Assembly (NCBI RefSeq): GCF_001422365.1
Contig: NZ_LMMT01000008.1
Coordinates: forward strand, 107,594 to 171,593
DNA length: 64,000 nt
Direction of reading: 5' to 3'
From: Pseudorhodoferax sp. Leaf265
GTDB taxonomy: Bacteria; Pseudomonadota; Gammaproteobacteria; Burkholderiales; Burkholderiaceae_C
Shown here: one piece after another, positions 49,749 to 58,288 of the stretch
Layout: each line of letters opens with the position of its first letter
Position numbering within the stretch: position 1 is the stretch's first letter
Notes under the pieces: model-generated
Databases searched by the model: none
What the model was told of the DNA's origin: nothing
The model's input: only the letters and a program-made list of their open reading frames with translations
Program-made: the position numbers and the translations under genes

Positions 49749-50963
49749 TCATGGCCACCAGTACTCCAGCTGCACGCCGACATTACTGCCATGGGTGTTT
49801 TCACCGAAGCTCCCCGTCGACGACAAGGCGGTCTGCGGGTTGATCTGGTCGGCCAGGCTTTGAGCGTCCTTGTTCCACCGCGCGTAGGTGTAATACAGGC
49901 GCAGTTCCGGCCGCGCATTCAATGCCCGCCCATTGGGAGACCACGTCGGCGCCACCGTCAATTTGGTCAGCCTGGCATCCTTGTCGGATGTTTTGACCCG
50001 GTCCACACCCAGTTCGACGATGAATTTGAAGTGCTCCGAGAACGAATAAACGGGCCGCACGCCAAAAGACGTCCAGTCGGATGCTGTTCCGTCCGCTCTC
50101 TTGGTTTTCTTGTAAAGAGCCGACACGGAGCCGGACCAGGACTGCGAGAATTCCCAATTCAGGTTGTCCAGCGCGAGCCAGATCCTGTCGGCGCGGCTGG
50201 TCGAAGCCGTGGCCACGGCGCCCAATCCGGTACCGGCACCCTCGCCATATTCCGCGACCACGGTATTCACACCGCCCAGGAAGGACTGTTGCTTGTGCTG
50301 CGCAAAGACGGACCAACCGCCATCCTTCACGGCATCGGTCCGCGGCACGTAGCTGAAACCGATGTCCACCGCGCCATCGGCATTGGTCGGAATGCCGCTC
50401 ACGTTGACATCGTGCCGCGTCACGGACGTATGCTGGAACGGGGTATCCCTGCGGAAAAAGGCATAGCTCCACTTCAGGCCGGCGTAATTCACATCCTCCA
50501 CGCCGAATCCCGTGCCGCTCGGATTCCAGTAGTAGTAGTCGGTGATGTCGATCTGGTTGCGCTTGTAGTAGCGCTTTCCTGCCCAGACACTGCCGCCGGC
50601 GAGGGCGCCGACGTTCTTGTACTGGACGTATCCCTCCATCAGGCGGGCGTAGCCGGTCTCGCCGTGGAAGACGAAATCCCGCCCGTAGCGCGCCTGGAGC
50701 CCGGGCATGACGCTGAACTCCAGCGACGAGCCGTCCTCGAATTTGGCGAACTCCTGCCGCAGGCCGAACTCGCCGTACTGCTCGCACTCGTTGCCCAGGC
50801 GGTATTTGGAATCGGCACCCGGCAATTGGAAACACTGCTGGGTTCCCCCATGGCTCGTGCTGCCCGTCCCGGTACGGAAATAACCGTACAGATCCATGCC
50901 GAAGCCCTGCCCCGAATAACCGATCGCGAGTGTCGACATTGCCGTGATCCAGAATTTTCTCAC
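49749..50963 (-). CDS. LamB-type (maltoporin-family) outer-membrane porin
   Basis: A 404-aa porin with a signal peptide (WITAMSTLAIGYSGQGFG). The LamB core start is LYGYFRTGTGSTSHGGTQQC, followed by KYRLGNECEQYGEFGL. Many alternating strands follow, and the barrel ends VGVQLEYWWP, with aromatic residues close to the end. GTG at 50963 with GGGG eight bases upstream gives the signal peptide. LamB proteins pass sugars, but members near catabolic genes can pass other small molecules. It lies between the permease and the TetR gene, separate from both. Confidence 0.87.
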   Translation of the reverse strand: MRKFWITAMSTLAIGYSGQGFGMDLYGYFRTGTGSTSHGGTQQCFQLPGADSKYRLGNECEQYGEFGLRQEFAKFEDGSSLEFSVMPGLQARYGRDFVFHGETGYARLMEGYVQYKNVGALAGGSVWAGKRYYKRNQIDITDYYYWNPSGTGFGVEDVNYAGLKWSYAFFRRDTPFQHTSVTRHDVNVSGIPTNADGAVDIGFSYVPRTDAVKDGGWSVFAQHKQQSFLGGVNTVVAEYGEGAGTGLGAVATASTSRADRIWLALDNLNWEFSQSWSGSVSALYKKTKRADGTASDWTSFGVRPVYSFSEHFKFIVELGVDRVKTSDKDARLTKLTVAPTWSPNGRALNARPELRLYYTYARWNKDAQSLADQINPQTALSSTGSFGENTHGSNVGVQLEYWWP

Positions 50964-51116
50964 CGTGCTACCCCATGAATTCAGCCAATTGCTGACAGGG
51001 TCCACTCTAAATTTTTGAGATTTTCTGGCGTCGTTCCGAAGGATGATTGTGAAGGCAGAACTTGGTGCGGCTCGAAGCCGCTGCACCAAGGCTGTGCCGG
51101 GCGGATATGAGTATGC

Positions 51117-51764
51117 TCAGGCGGAAATGGAGGTCTGCCGCCGGATCATGTCCATCGAGAAATCGATGCAGGCCAGGATGCTTTCTTCCGAGCCTGAGAA
51201 ATTCCACCAGCCATGGCAGGAATCGAGCGCCACCCGGATGAATCCGGCGTGCGTCCGGGGATTTTCGCAACCGAGGTCGAGCAAGATCGCCTCGTACATG
51301 AAATCGCAGAATTTCAACCACTCGTCCACCTCGGCGCGCAAGGCATCCTGCAGAAAGTGGCCGAAGCGGTCCGTCGCGACCAGCATGTCCCACATGTCGT
51401 TTTCGGGGCGCGTGAGTTGCTGGCGCAAATGGACCTCGACGAGTTGGCGCAAGGCCTCGCCCGGTGTTTTGGCGTTGGCAATGCCATCGTGGACCGCCAG
51501 GGCGAACAGGTTGTAGTTGCTGCGCAGGCTGTCCGCGAGAATCTGGTCCCGGCCGCCGGAGAAATGCGAATAGATCGTCGACGCCTTGAGTCCCGCCATA
51601 GTCGCCAGGCGGCGCATGGTGACGGAGGAGTAACCCTCCTGGGCCGACAGCTGCAGAAAGGCCGCGATGATTTTCTGCTTGCCGCCGGTCAGCCCCACCT
51701 GGTCGAAGGCACCGAGGTATTTCTTGAGGCCCGCTTTCATCAATCCGATATGGTGCATGTTCAT
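51117..51764 (-). CDS. TetR-family repressor
   Basis: A 215-aa regulator: helix-turn-helix in the first 70 residues (QKIIAAFLQLSAQEGYSSVT, MAGLKASTIYSHF) and a ligand domain after it. ATG 51764 and ATG 51758 both follow GAGGAG. It lies seven bases after the MFS exporter gene and reads in the same direction as that gene and the FAD reductase. A 22-base inverted repeat in front of the reductase is a likely operator for it. Confidence 0.88.
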   Translation of the reverse strand: MNMHHIGLMKAGLKKYLGAFDQVGLTGGKQKIIAAFLQLSAQEGYSSVTMRRLATMAGLKASTIYSHFSGGRDQILADSLRSNYNLFALAVHDGIANAKTPGEALRQLVEVHLRQQLTRPENDMWDMLVATDRFGHFLQDALRAEVDEWLKFCDFMYEAILLDLGCENPRTHAGFIRVALDSCHGWWNFSGSEESILACIDFSMDMIRRQTSISA

Positions 51765-51771
51765 CTTCTCC

Positions 51772-52974
51772 TCAAGAAACTTTCCGGCTGCGAAATCTGT
51801 TGCCGGCCTGGCCGAAGCCGATGCCCTGCACACACAGGGCCAGTGCGCATGCCGCGGCGGCCACGCCGACGTAGGCCGGCGCCACCAATCCCAGGCCCTG
51901 GCCAATCGCCAGCCCGCCCAGCCAGGGGCCGAGTGCATTGGCGATGTTGAAGGCCGCATGGTTGGAGGACGCGGCCAGGTTGGCCGCGGCCGGCGCGGCC
52001 TCGATCAAATGGGCCTGCAGGATCGGCGAGAGCGCGACCGTCGCCCCCACGAGAAACATGCCCAGGCCGAGCAGCGGCACGGTCTGCGCCAGGAACGGGA
52101 AGGCCAGCAGCGCCACCAGGTTGAACGACAGCGAGAGCACGATGGCAGTCTTGTTGAGCCGGTCGTAGCCCCAGCCCCCCACCAGGTTGCCCAGAAAAGC
52201 GCCCAGGCCGAACAGGGCCAGCAGCAAGGGCATGGCCGCGGAAGGCCCCCTGGCCACATGCTGCAGCACCGGGGCCAGGAAGCTGAACACCGCAAAGGTG
52301 CCGATGAAGCCGATGGCCGCCACCGCCAGCGCCAGCCAGACCGCCGGGATGTTGAAGGCGCGGAACTCCTGCCGTGCCGACGGTCCGGCGCGGCCCGACT
52401 GCGCCGGCAGCACCAGAGCCAGCGCCACACAGGCGGCGACGCCCAGCGCGGTGATGCTCCAGTAGACGGCACGCCAGTGCGCGACCTCGCCGAACCATGC
52501 CGCGAACGGAGTGCCGATCAGGATGGCCAGCGTCACCCCGGCCATGACCCGGCTGATGGCCCGCGCACGCTCGTTCGGCGCGGCGAACGACGCGGCGACC
52601 ACGGAGGCCATGCCGAAGAACGCCCCATGGGGCAGGCCGGCCACGAAGCGTGCGGCCATCAGTTCCCAGTAGCCGCTGCACAGCGCGAAGGCGCCGTTGC
52701 CGGCGATGCAGAGCAGCAGCAGGACCAGCATGGCCTTCCTGCGCGGCCAAGCCGCGCCCAGCAGGACCATGGCCGGCGCGCCGACCACCACGCCCACGGC
52801 GTAGCTGCTGACGAGCTGGCCGACCTGCTGGAACGTGAACCCCAGCTCCTGGGCCAGGTTGGACATGAGGCCGACCAGCGCGAATTCCGACGTGGCGATG
52901 GCGAAGCAACCCAGCGCCAGCGCCAATTCGATCACGCGGCGGGTGCCGCTGCCGATGGCCTGGTCCGAGGACAT
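51772..52974 (-). CDS. MFS transporter (AraJ/YdhP-like)
   Basis: A 400-aa permease of the major facilitator superfamily with about 12 helices. The motif A-like loop between helices 2 and 3 is LLGAAWPRRKAM. The motif GLPHGAFFGMASVVAA fits the drug/sugar efflux branch. ATG 52974 overlaps the end of the FAD reductase gene; a TTG five codons upstream is possible. With the adjacent TetR gene it looks like an inducible exporter of a toxic substrate or product of the pathway. Confidence 0.87.
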   Translation of the reverse strand: MSSDQAIGSGTRRVIELALALGCFAIATSEFALVGLMSNLAQELGFTFQQVGQLVSSYAVGVVVGAPAMVLLGAAWPRRKAMLVLLLLCIAGNGAFALCSGYWELMAARFVAGLPHGAFFGMASVVAASFAAPNERARAISRVMAGVTLAILIGTPFAAWFGEVAHWRAVYWSITALGVAACVALALVLPAQSGRAGPSARQEFRAFNIPAVWLALAVAAIGFIGTFAVFSFLAPVLQHVARGPSAAMPLLLALFGLGAFLGNLVGGWGYDRLNKTAIVLSLSFNLVALLAFPFLAQTVPLLGLGMFLVGATVALSPILQAHLIEAAPAAANLAASSNHAAFNIANALGPWLGGLAIGQGLGLVAPAYVGVAAAACALALCVQGIGFGQAGNRFRSRKVS

Positions 52975-52981
52975 GCTGGCT

Positions 52982-54229
52982 TCAGGCAAGGGCCACCTGG
53001 GGGACGGGCTGCGCGCCGACCGCCGCGGCCACGTCGAGCATGTGCTGGATGTTGTCGATCTTCACGCGGCAGCGCTCCCCGGTACCCGCCTCGCGTTCGT
53101 GCCGGTCGATGGCCTGCCACTGCGCGAAGCTGACCGCGCGGCCGGCCAGCAGGGGCTCCATGACCGCATGGCCGGGTTTTCCGGGCTGGATGGCGCCGGC
53201 CTGCAGGTCGGCAATGATCTGGTCGGCGACCAATCGCGCATCCTTGCGGTTCTCGGCCACCGTGCCGGTCGGGCCGCGGCGCGCCCAGCCGACCTTGTAG
53301 ACGCCGTCTGCATCGCCGCAGGCGGTGGTGCGGTCTTCCTCGAAGCCGATCGCGGTGACCACCTTGGTGTAGCTGCGCTCGCACGAGGTCTGGCGGGCCT
53401 TGTCGATCAGGCGCAGGCTTGCGCCATCGGCGCGCTCGTCGACGAGCAGCGGCTCGGTGTTGAAGTGGAAGTCCAGCTGCAGCCCGTTCGTTGAAGACCG
53501 GGCCGCCGCGGCGCGCAGGATCTGCGCGGCCTCGCACGGGTCGTCGTCGGCCACGCCGTGCATGCCGACGCTGACACGCTCCAGCGCGATGAGCTCCTTG
53601 AGCATCGACAGGTCGAACTTGGCACGCCCGATCTCCGAGCGCCCGATCACGTCGATGGCGCCGATCCGCGAGGCGCCGACCGAATGGAAGGTCGGGTCGT
53701 GGATGTCCGAGCCCACGAGTTCGGCAGCGGTCTTGGCCAGCAGGCGGGCGGCATCCATGGCGACGTTGCCGTTGCCGATCACGGCGATGTGCTTGCCAAA
53801 CGGGCCCAGCGATGCGCGCTCGCCGCGCGAAAACGGGTAGCTGTTCAAGGCCCGGAGCAGCCGGCCGGCGCCGACCACGTGGCGGCTCCCGGACAGCAGC
53901 GCGAAGGGCTTGTCCTCGCTCAGCCCGGTGGCCTTGACCACGACGTCGAAGTTCCGCCGGATGTCCTGCAGCAGCACGGCATCGCCGATGCGCGTGTTGC
54001 CCAGGAAGCGCACCCGCCCCTGCGAGAACATGCGTTCGAACTGGTTGATGACGCCCTTGTTGCCCTGGTGGTCGGCCGCGATGCCGAAGCGCACCAAGCC
54101 GTACGGAACGGGCAGCGCCTCGAACACGGTGATCTCCGCAGCAGGCAGGGCCTTGGCCAGGAACTGCGCGGTGAAGCAGCCCGCGGGGCCACTTCCAATG
54201 ATTGCTACGGTGCAGGTGCGGTACATCAT
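52982..54229 (-). CDS. FAD-dependent ferredoxin-NADP+ reductase (adrenodoxin reductase-like)
   Basis: A 415-aa flavoprotein with an N-terminal FAD motif (VAIIGSGPAGCFTAQFL), an NADPH-binding region (IAVIGNGNVAMDAARLLAKT) and the family GLVRFGIAADHQ. It is related to FprA/adrenodoxin reductase, which pass electrons from NADPH to ferredoxins for P450s. It is the first gene of the reductase-MFS-TetR unit. It may reduce the flavodoxin at 47513-47992, although the two are 5 kb apart; that link is inference. Confidence 0.88.
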   Translation of the reverse strand: MMYRTCTVAIIGSGPAGCFTAQFLAKALPAAEITVFEALPVPYGLVRFGIAADHQGNKGVINQFERMFSQGRVRFLGNTRIGDAVLLQDIRRNFDVVVKATGLSEDKPFALLSGSRHVVGAGRLLRALNSYPFSRGERASLGPFGKHIAVIGNGNVAMDAARLLAKTAAELVGSDIHDPTFHSVGASRIGAIDVIGRSEIGRAKFDLSMLKELIALERVSVGMHGVADDDPCEAAQILRAAAARSSTNGLQLDFHFNTEPLLVDERADGASLRLIDKARQTSCERSYTKVVTAIGFEEDRTTACGDADGVYKVGWARRGPTGTVAENRKDARLVADQIIADLQAGAIQPGKPGHAVMEPLLAGRAVSFAQWQAIDRHEREAGTGERCRVKIDNIQHMLDVAAAVGAQPVPQVALA

Positions 54230-54238
54230 CAGGGGGGG

Positions 54239-54260
54239 TGCGAACGAACGGCCGTTCGCA
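54239..54260. promoter_or_regulatory. 22-base inverted repeat, likely TetR operator
   Basis: TGCGAACG, six bases, CGTTCGCA: perfect arms ten bases upstream of the reductase ATG. Its symmetry and place fit autoregulation by the TetR protein of the same operon. Confidence 0.65.
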
Positions 54261-54545
54261 AGAAATGGGTTAAAAAAATGAGCCGATGGCTCCTAGACAT
54301 GCGACCTCGAAAGGGCATGACGCGACACCATGCGATCAGCAAGCCGCGTGCCAGCCAAACTTCTGCCTGGCGCACCATTTGCGCGCAGGAACGCCCCTCC
54401 CTGGCGCGCTCCGCGTAAAGCACGGTGTGGCCCACAGGGCCAGACGGAGCCGTCTCGGTGCACAAAGGTCTGGCAGCGGCTGGCGGACGATTGACCGGTC
54501 ATGGGTATGCTGGCGGCGCGCTCACCGCCAGACCACCCCCTCGCC
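54261..54545. other. Spacer between the two catabolic blocks
   Basis: About 285 bases with no supported gene. It contains the upstream region of the reductase operon, probably including its promoter. Confidence 0.4.
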
Positions 54546-54741
54546 ATGCAGAATTACCTCGCAGCCAGCCAGTACATCGACCACGACCATGCCGCTGTCC
54601 GGGCCCTGGCGAAGGACCTGGCCCAGGGCAGGTCCACGGATCGGGAGATCGCCGCCGCCTGTTTCGCCTTAGTGCGCGACGAGATCAGGCACAGCGTGGA
54701 CTTCAAGCTGAACCCGGTCACCTGCAAGGCCTCGGATGTGT
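54546..54741 (+). pseudogene. N-terminal fragment of a transglutaminase-like protein
   Basis: MQNYLAASQYIDHDHAAVRA and ACFALVRDEIRHSVDFKLNP match the start of transglutaminase-fold cysteine proteins. Homology ends after CKASDVL, before the catalytic Cys. From there the DNA is the 3' end of the ligase pseudogene on the other strand. The junction is a recombination scar. Confidence 0.55.
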
Positions 54742-56269
54742 TGCGTCGGCGCGCAGTGCCCGCTTGTTCAGCTTGCCGGTGGCGGTGCGGGGGATGCGGG
54801 TGGTGAACTCCAGCACGCGTGGAACCATGAAGCCTGCGATCCGCGTGCGCATGAACGCCAGCAGTTCCGCACCGAGATCGGCCGAAGGCGTGATGCCCGG
54901 CGCGGCTCGACCACAACATTCACGCTCTGGCCCATCTCGGCGTCGGGGATGCCGAACACTGCCACGTCCGCCACCTTGGGGTGCAGTGCGAGTGCGTTCT
55001 ACACGGCTTGCGGGTAGATGTTGACTCCGCCCGAAATGATCATGAAGTCCTTGCGGTCGACCAGGAACAAGTAGCCGTCCGCGTCCACATGGCCCATGTC
55101 GCCCAGCGTGGTCCAGTTGGGGTGGCGTGGGTGCTGCGCAGCGCGCGTCTTGGCCTCGTCCTTGTGGTACCGAAACGGCTGTAACTCGCGCGCGAAATAG
55201 ACCTGGCCGTCTTCGCCGGCAGGCAGCTCGGCGCCGTCGTCGCCACTGATGTGCAGCGTCCCGACGACTGCTTGGCCGACCGAACCCGGCTTGCGCATTG
55301 CCTGGGCGCTGTCGATGACCGTGAGGCCATTGGCTTCCGTCCCAGAGTAATACTCCGTCAGGATCGGGCCCCACCAGTCGATCATGCGCTGTTTGACCTC
55401 CACGGGGCAGGGCGCTGCGGCATGAATGGCCACACGGTGGCTGGACAGGTCATGGCGCTCGCGTACGTCGTCGGGCAGCTTGAGCATCCGCACGAACATG
55501 GTCGGCACCCACTGGCTGTGGGTGATGCCATCGCGCTCGATGCAATGCAGTGCGGCTTCGGCGTCGAACTTCCGCATGAAGACCGTCGTTCCGCCCACGA
55601 AGTGCGGATTGGTCGCGTAGCCCAGCGCCGCAGCGTGGTACAGCGGGGCTACAGACAGGTAGACGGCGTCGCTCGCCACCCGAAGCGCGAAATCATCGCG
55701 GCCCGGATCGGCTCCAGCCCTTCCCAGACCTTGCGCATGGGCAGCTCGCGCACCACCCCCTTAGGCCTGCCCGTAGTTCCCGAGCTGTACAGCATGGCGC
55801 CGCCCAGCCACTCTTCGGCCAGGGGTTCGGCCGTGCTGGTCGCCAAAGCCTGCTCGTAGCTGCCCCATCCGTCGAGGTCACCATCCATCGACAGGCGGTG
55901 TGGACATCGCGTGAGTTGCCCGGCGATGCCATGCGCGAGTTCGCCCACCGCTGAGGACGAGATCACCAGGCGTGCGTCGCAGTCGTTCACGATGAAGGCG
56001 GCTCCGTCTGCGGTCAGGTGCCGGTTGACGGTGGTCAGCAGAAGCCCGGAGCGCAGCGTCGCCCAGGCGATCTCGAAGAACCGGATGTTGTTTTCCAGGA
56101 TGACGGCAATACGCTCGCCTCGGCGCAAGCCCAGCCCGTGCAGGTACTGGGCAAGTCGGTTGGATCGGTCGTCGAGCTCCCGATAGCTCAGCGTTGCACC
56201 GGTTTCAGCGCAGACCACCGCCGCTTTGTCGGTAACGAGACGGGCGTGGTCGCCCAAGTAGCAAGCCAT
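54742..56269 (-). pseudogene. Inactivated AMP-dependent acyl-CoA ligase
   Basis: A class I adenylate-forming enzyme once about 510 aa long. The P-loop-like MLYSSGTTGRPKGV, the YYSGTEANG motif, the GDMGHVDADGY hinge region and the end GKLNKRALRADA are all present but in different frames. Breaks: a frame change near 55,670 (RFG then VASDAVYL), an in-frame TAG at about 55,006 (PQAV, stop, NALALHPK), and another shift near 54,910. The start at 56269 has GGAG nine bases upstream. A complete ligase of the same family is encoded at 60728-62257. Confidence 0.85.
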
Positions 56270-56346
56270 CGCGGCACTCTCCACAAAGTACATGGACCGA
56301 GAGTGCCGCGGATAAGGTGTCAAATCGGCACACTTTGGAATCACAC

Positions 56347-56360
56347 TTGACTCCAAAGTT
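56347..56360. promoter_or_regulatory. GACTCCAA operator-like motif, copy 1
   Basis: TTGACTCCAAAGTT lies upstream of the dead ligase gene. The same word recurs at 57269 and 57361, next to the TetR gene and the VOC operon. It is proposed as a binding site of the TetR protein. Confidence 0.45.
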
Positions 56361-56466
56361 TGCGAGATTCAATGCTTCGTCTGCATAGGGGAAATGCTGA
56401 ATTTCCAGAAAAAGGAATCAATTGAGATTCCTGAATTCCCAACCTCGGCCGAACGGTTGGCGGCGG

Positions 56467-57153
56467 TCAGCTGGAGGCAGGCAGTGCAAGGGAGCGCAAA
56501 AAGGTCTCTGTCTGGCGGCGCTGCATCTGGAAGGCCGCGTCCAGCGAAGAACTGCGCTTGTTGATCAGGCGCTCCACGGCGAGGCCGCGCACCGTGGCGA
56601 ACATCTGGAGGAAGGCCACGCCTGCGGTGTGCGTGTCCACTACCTTCATCGCGTCGAACTCCAGCGTCAGCAGTTGCTTCTCGATCTGCTGGCGCGAGCG
56701 CCCTACCTTGTCGAGTTGGTCAGCTAGATCCGGGTCCGCGCGCGAGCCCAGCATCACCTCTAGCACCGCGAAGGCGCGGGGTTGCTTGTACAGCTCCCAG
56801 GTGAAGTCGAGCCAGGCCATGACGCGCGGCAGCCCGGCCGGGAAGCCGTGCACATAGCCCAGGGTCTCCTCGCGCAGGCCGTCGAGCAGCCACTCCAGCA
56901 GTCGTGCATAGAGGTCGGCCTTGGTGGCGAACTGCTTCAGCAGGGCACCGCGGCTGATGCCGGCCCGCTTGGCCACGGCAAGCGTGCTGGCCCCGGCGTA
57001 GCCGCTCTCGTGCAGGCACGCAATGGCCGCTTCGAACACTTTGCTGCGCGTGATTTCGCGGCGCGCGGCGTGGGTGCCGCGGCTGTACCGGCCGCCGGCT
57101 GGCCGCTCAGTGTTGGGTGCGGCTTCGGCGGGCATGGCTGCGGCGGATGGCAT
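56467..57153 (-). CDS. TetR-family regulator of the ligase/VOC operon
   Basis: A 228-aa TetR-type regulator with the helix-turn-helix VFEAAIACLHESGYAGASTL and AKRAGISRGALLKQF. The C-terminal domain carries the ligand pocket, and length is normal. The start at 57153 has AAGGAG five or six bases upstream. Longer in-frame starts would run past the operator repeats. It lies between the dead ligase gene and the divergent VOC operon, the usual place of a local repressor. Confidence 0.88.
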   Translation of the reverse strand: MPSAAAMPAEAAPNTERPAGGRYSRGTHAARREITRSKVFEAAIACLHESGYAGASTLAVAKRAGISRGALLKQFATKADLYARLLEWLLDGLREETLGYVHGFPAGLPRVMAWLDFTWELYKQPRAFAVLEVMLGSRADPDLADQLDKVGRSRQQIEKQLLTLEFDAMKVVDTHTAGVAFLQMFATVRGLAVERLINKRSSSLDAAFQMQRRQTETFLRSLALPASS

Positions 57154-57256
57154 GGTGACTCCTTGAGGGTTGCCGGCTGCGCCTGTTCTGACCGCCGGCT
57201 GCATCCGCGCCATTGTGTCCTGGGCCTTGATCCAGACACTCACAGGCTTGTGAAAA

Positions 57257-57274
57257 GGAGTCAGCATCGACTCC
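57257..57274. promoter_or_regulatory. GGAGTC-N6-GACTCC inverted repeat, copy 2 of the motif
   Basis: Perfect six-base arms around AGCATC, about 100 bases upstream of the TetR start and 150 before the VOC gene. It contains the shared GACTCCAA word. Confidence 0.55.
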
Positions 57275-57356
57275 AAGTTTAACGGGATGTGTTCCAGACT
57301 CTTGTCCGGTCTGAGCAGCAAATGAGGGTTTCCACCAATCGAATATTTGAGATCAT

Positions 57357-57370
57357 CATTGACTCCAAAT
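57357..57370. promoter_or_regulatory. GACTCCAA motif, copy 3
   Basis: ATTGACTCCAAATA lies about 50 bases upstream of the VOC start, close to where RNA polymerase would bind. Confidence 0.45.
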
Positions 57371-57421
57371 ATTGCTGCGACGTAAGATTTTTGGAACAGA
57401 CACTCACCCGAGAGGATCCCC

Positions 57422-58288
57422 TTGTTTGCAGTTCAGAAGCTGTTTCATCTCACACAGATCGTGGACGATCTGGACGAGGCAGACCGCTGGTACAACCACC
57501 ATTTCGCGCCCTGTCGCTTCTATCGTGGCTACATGAAGGAGGCGATGCGGCACGCGTCGTTGCTGGCCATCGGCGACGCCACCGTTGTCGAGCCGGTGCA
57601 GTTGTCGCAGGAGCCTGGCGCGGCCGAGTCGCCACTAGGGCGCTTCCGGGCGCGCTTCGGTTCGCGGCTGCACTCGATCGCCTGGTACGTCGATGACCTC
57701 GACCACGCCGTAGAGGTATTGCGCGCGCATGGCGTGCGCCTCGTAGATGTGACGGGCCGTCCGATCGAATCCAGGGAGCAGGCTGCCGAGGCGAAGTACG
57801 TATGGACGCACCCTAAGGACAGCTTTGGCCCGCTGGAGTTCGCGCGGCTGAATCTGGAGACCACCACCGACCCGCGCGTGCAGCGGCATTGGTCGGCCAC
57901 CTACTGGCTCGAGCGGCACCCGCTGGGAATTGGCGGCGCGCTGCGCATCACGATGACGACACGCAGCCGCGTCGCTGCGTCGCGCTTTTACCAGGAGGTG
58001 CTGGGGGCGCGAGAGGTGCCGCCACTGCCGGGACAGGGCGGCACCGCCTTGCAGGTTGGCAGCGACACCATCGTGGACCTGGTCGATTCCACCGACGCGC
58101 GCTACGGCGATTTCGGCGAGGGCGTCTTCGGCATGACCTTCCAGGTCAAGGACATCGAGCGGGCAGAGGCGTTCCTGCGCGGAGCGGGCCTGGCGACTGA
58201 ACGTCATGCCGGGCGCACGCTGTTCATTTCGCCTGCTCAGGCGTTGGGCACCACGGTGGGCTTCCACCAACCTGACGAGGTGCGGTGA
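57422..58288 (+). CDS. VOC (glyoxalase/extradiol dioxygenase-like) protein
   Basis: A 288-aa protein with two VOC modules: residues 5-145 (FHLTQIVDDLDEADRWY, HSIAWYVDDLDHAVEVL) and 165-285 (RITMTTRSRVAASRFYQ, FQVKDIERAEAFLRG). Candidate metal ligands are His in LFHLTQ and His in LHSIAWY, with an acidic partner in PLEFARL. The TTG start at 57422 has GAGAGG six bases upstream. It opens a tight rightward operon with alcohol dehydrogenase, Bug receptor, ABM protein and ligase. It may act on an aromatic ring or a glutathione or aldehyde adduct; the sequence does not decide. Confidence 0.83.
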   Translation: MFAVQKLFHLTQIVDDLDEADRWYNHHFAPCRFYRGYMKEAMRHASLLAIGDATVVEPVQLSQEPGAAESPLGRFRARFGSRLHSIAWYVDDLDHAVEVLRAHGVRLVDVTGRPIESREQAAEAKYVWTHPKDSFGPLEFARLNLETTTDPRVQRHWSATYWLERHPLGIGGALRITMTTRSRVAASRFYQEVLGAREVPPLPGQGGTALQVGSDTIVDLVDSTDARYGDFGEGVFGMTFQVKDIERAEAFLRGAGLATERHAGRTLFISPAQALGTTVGFHQPDEVR

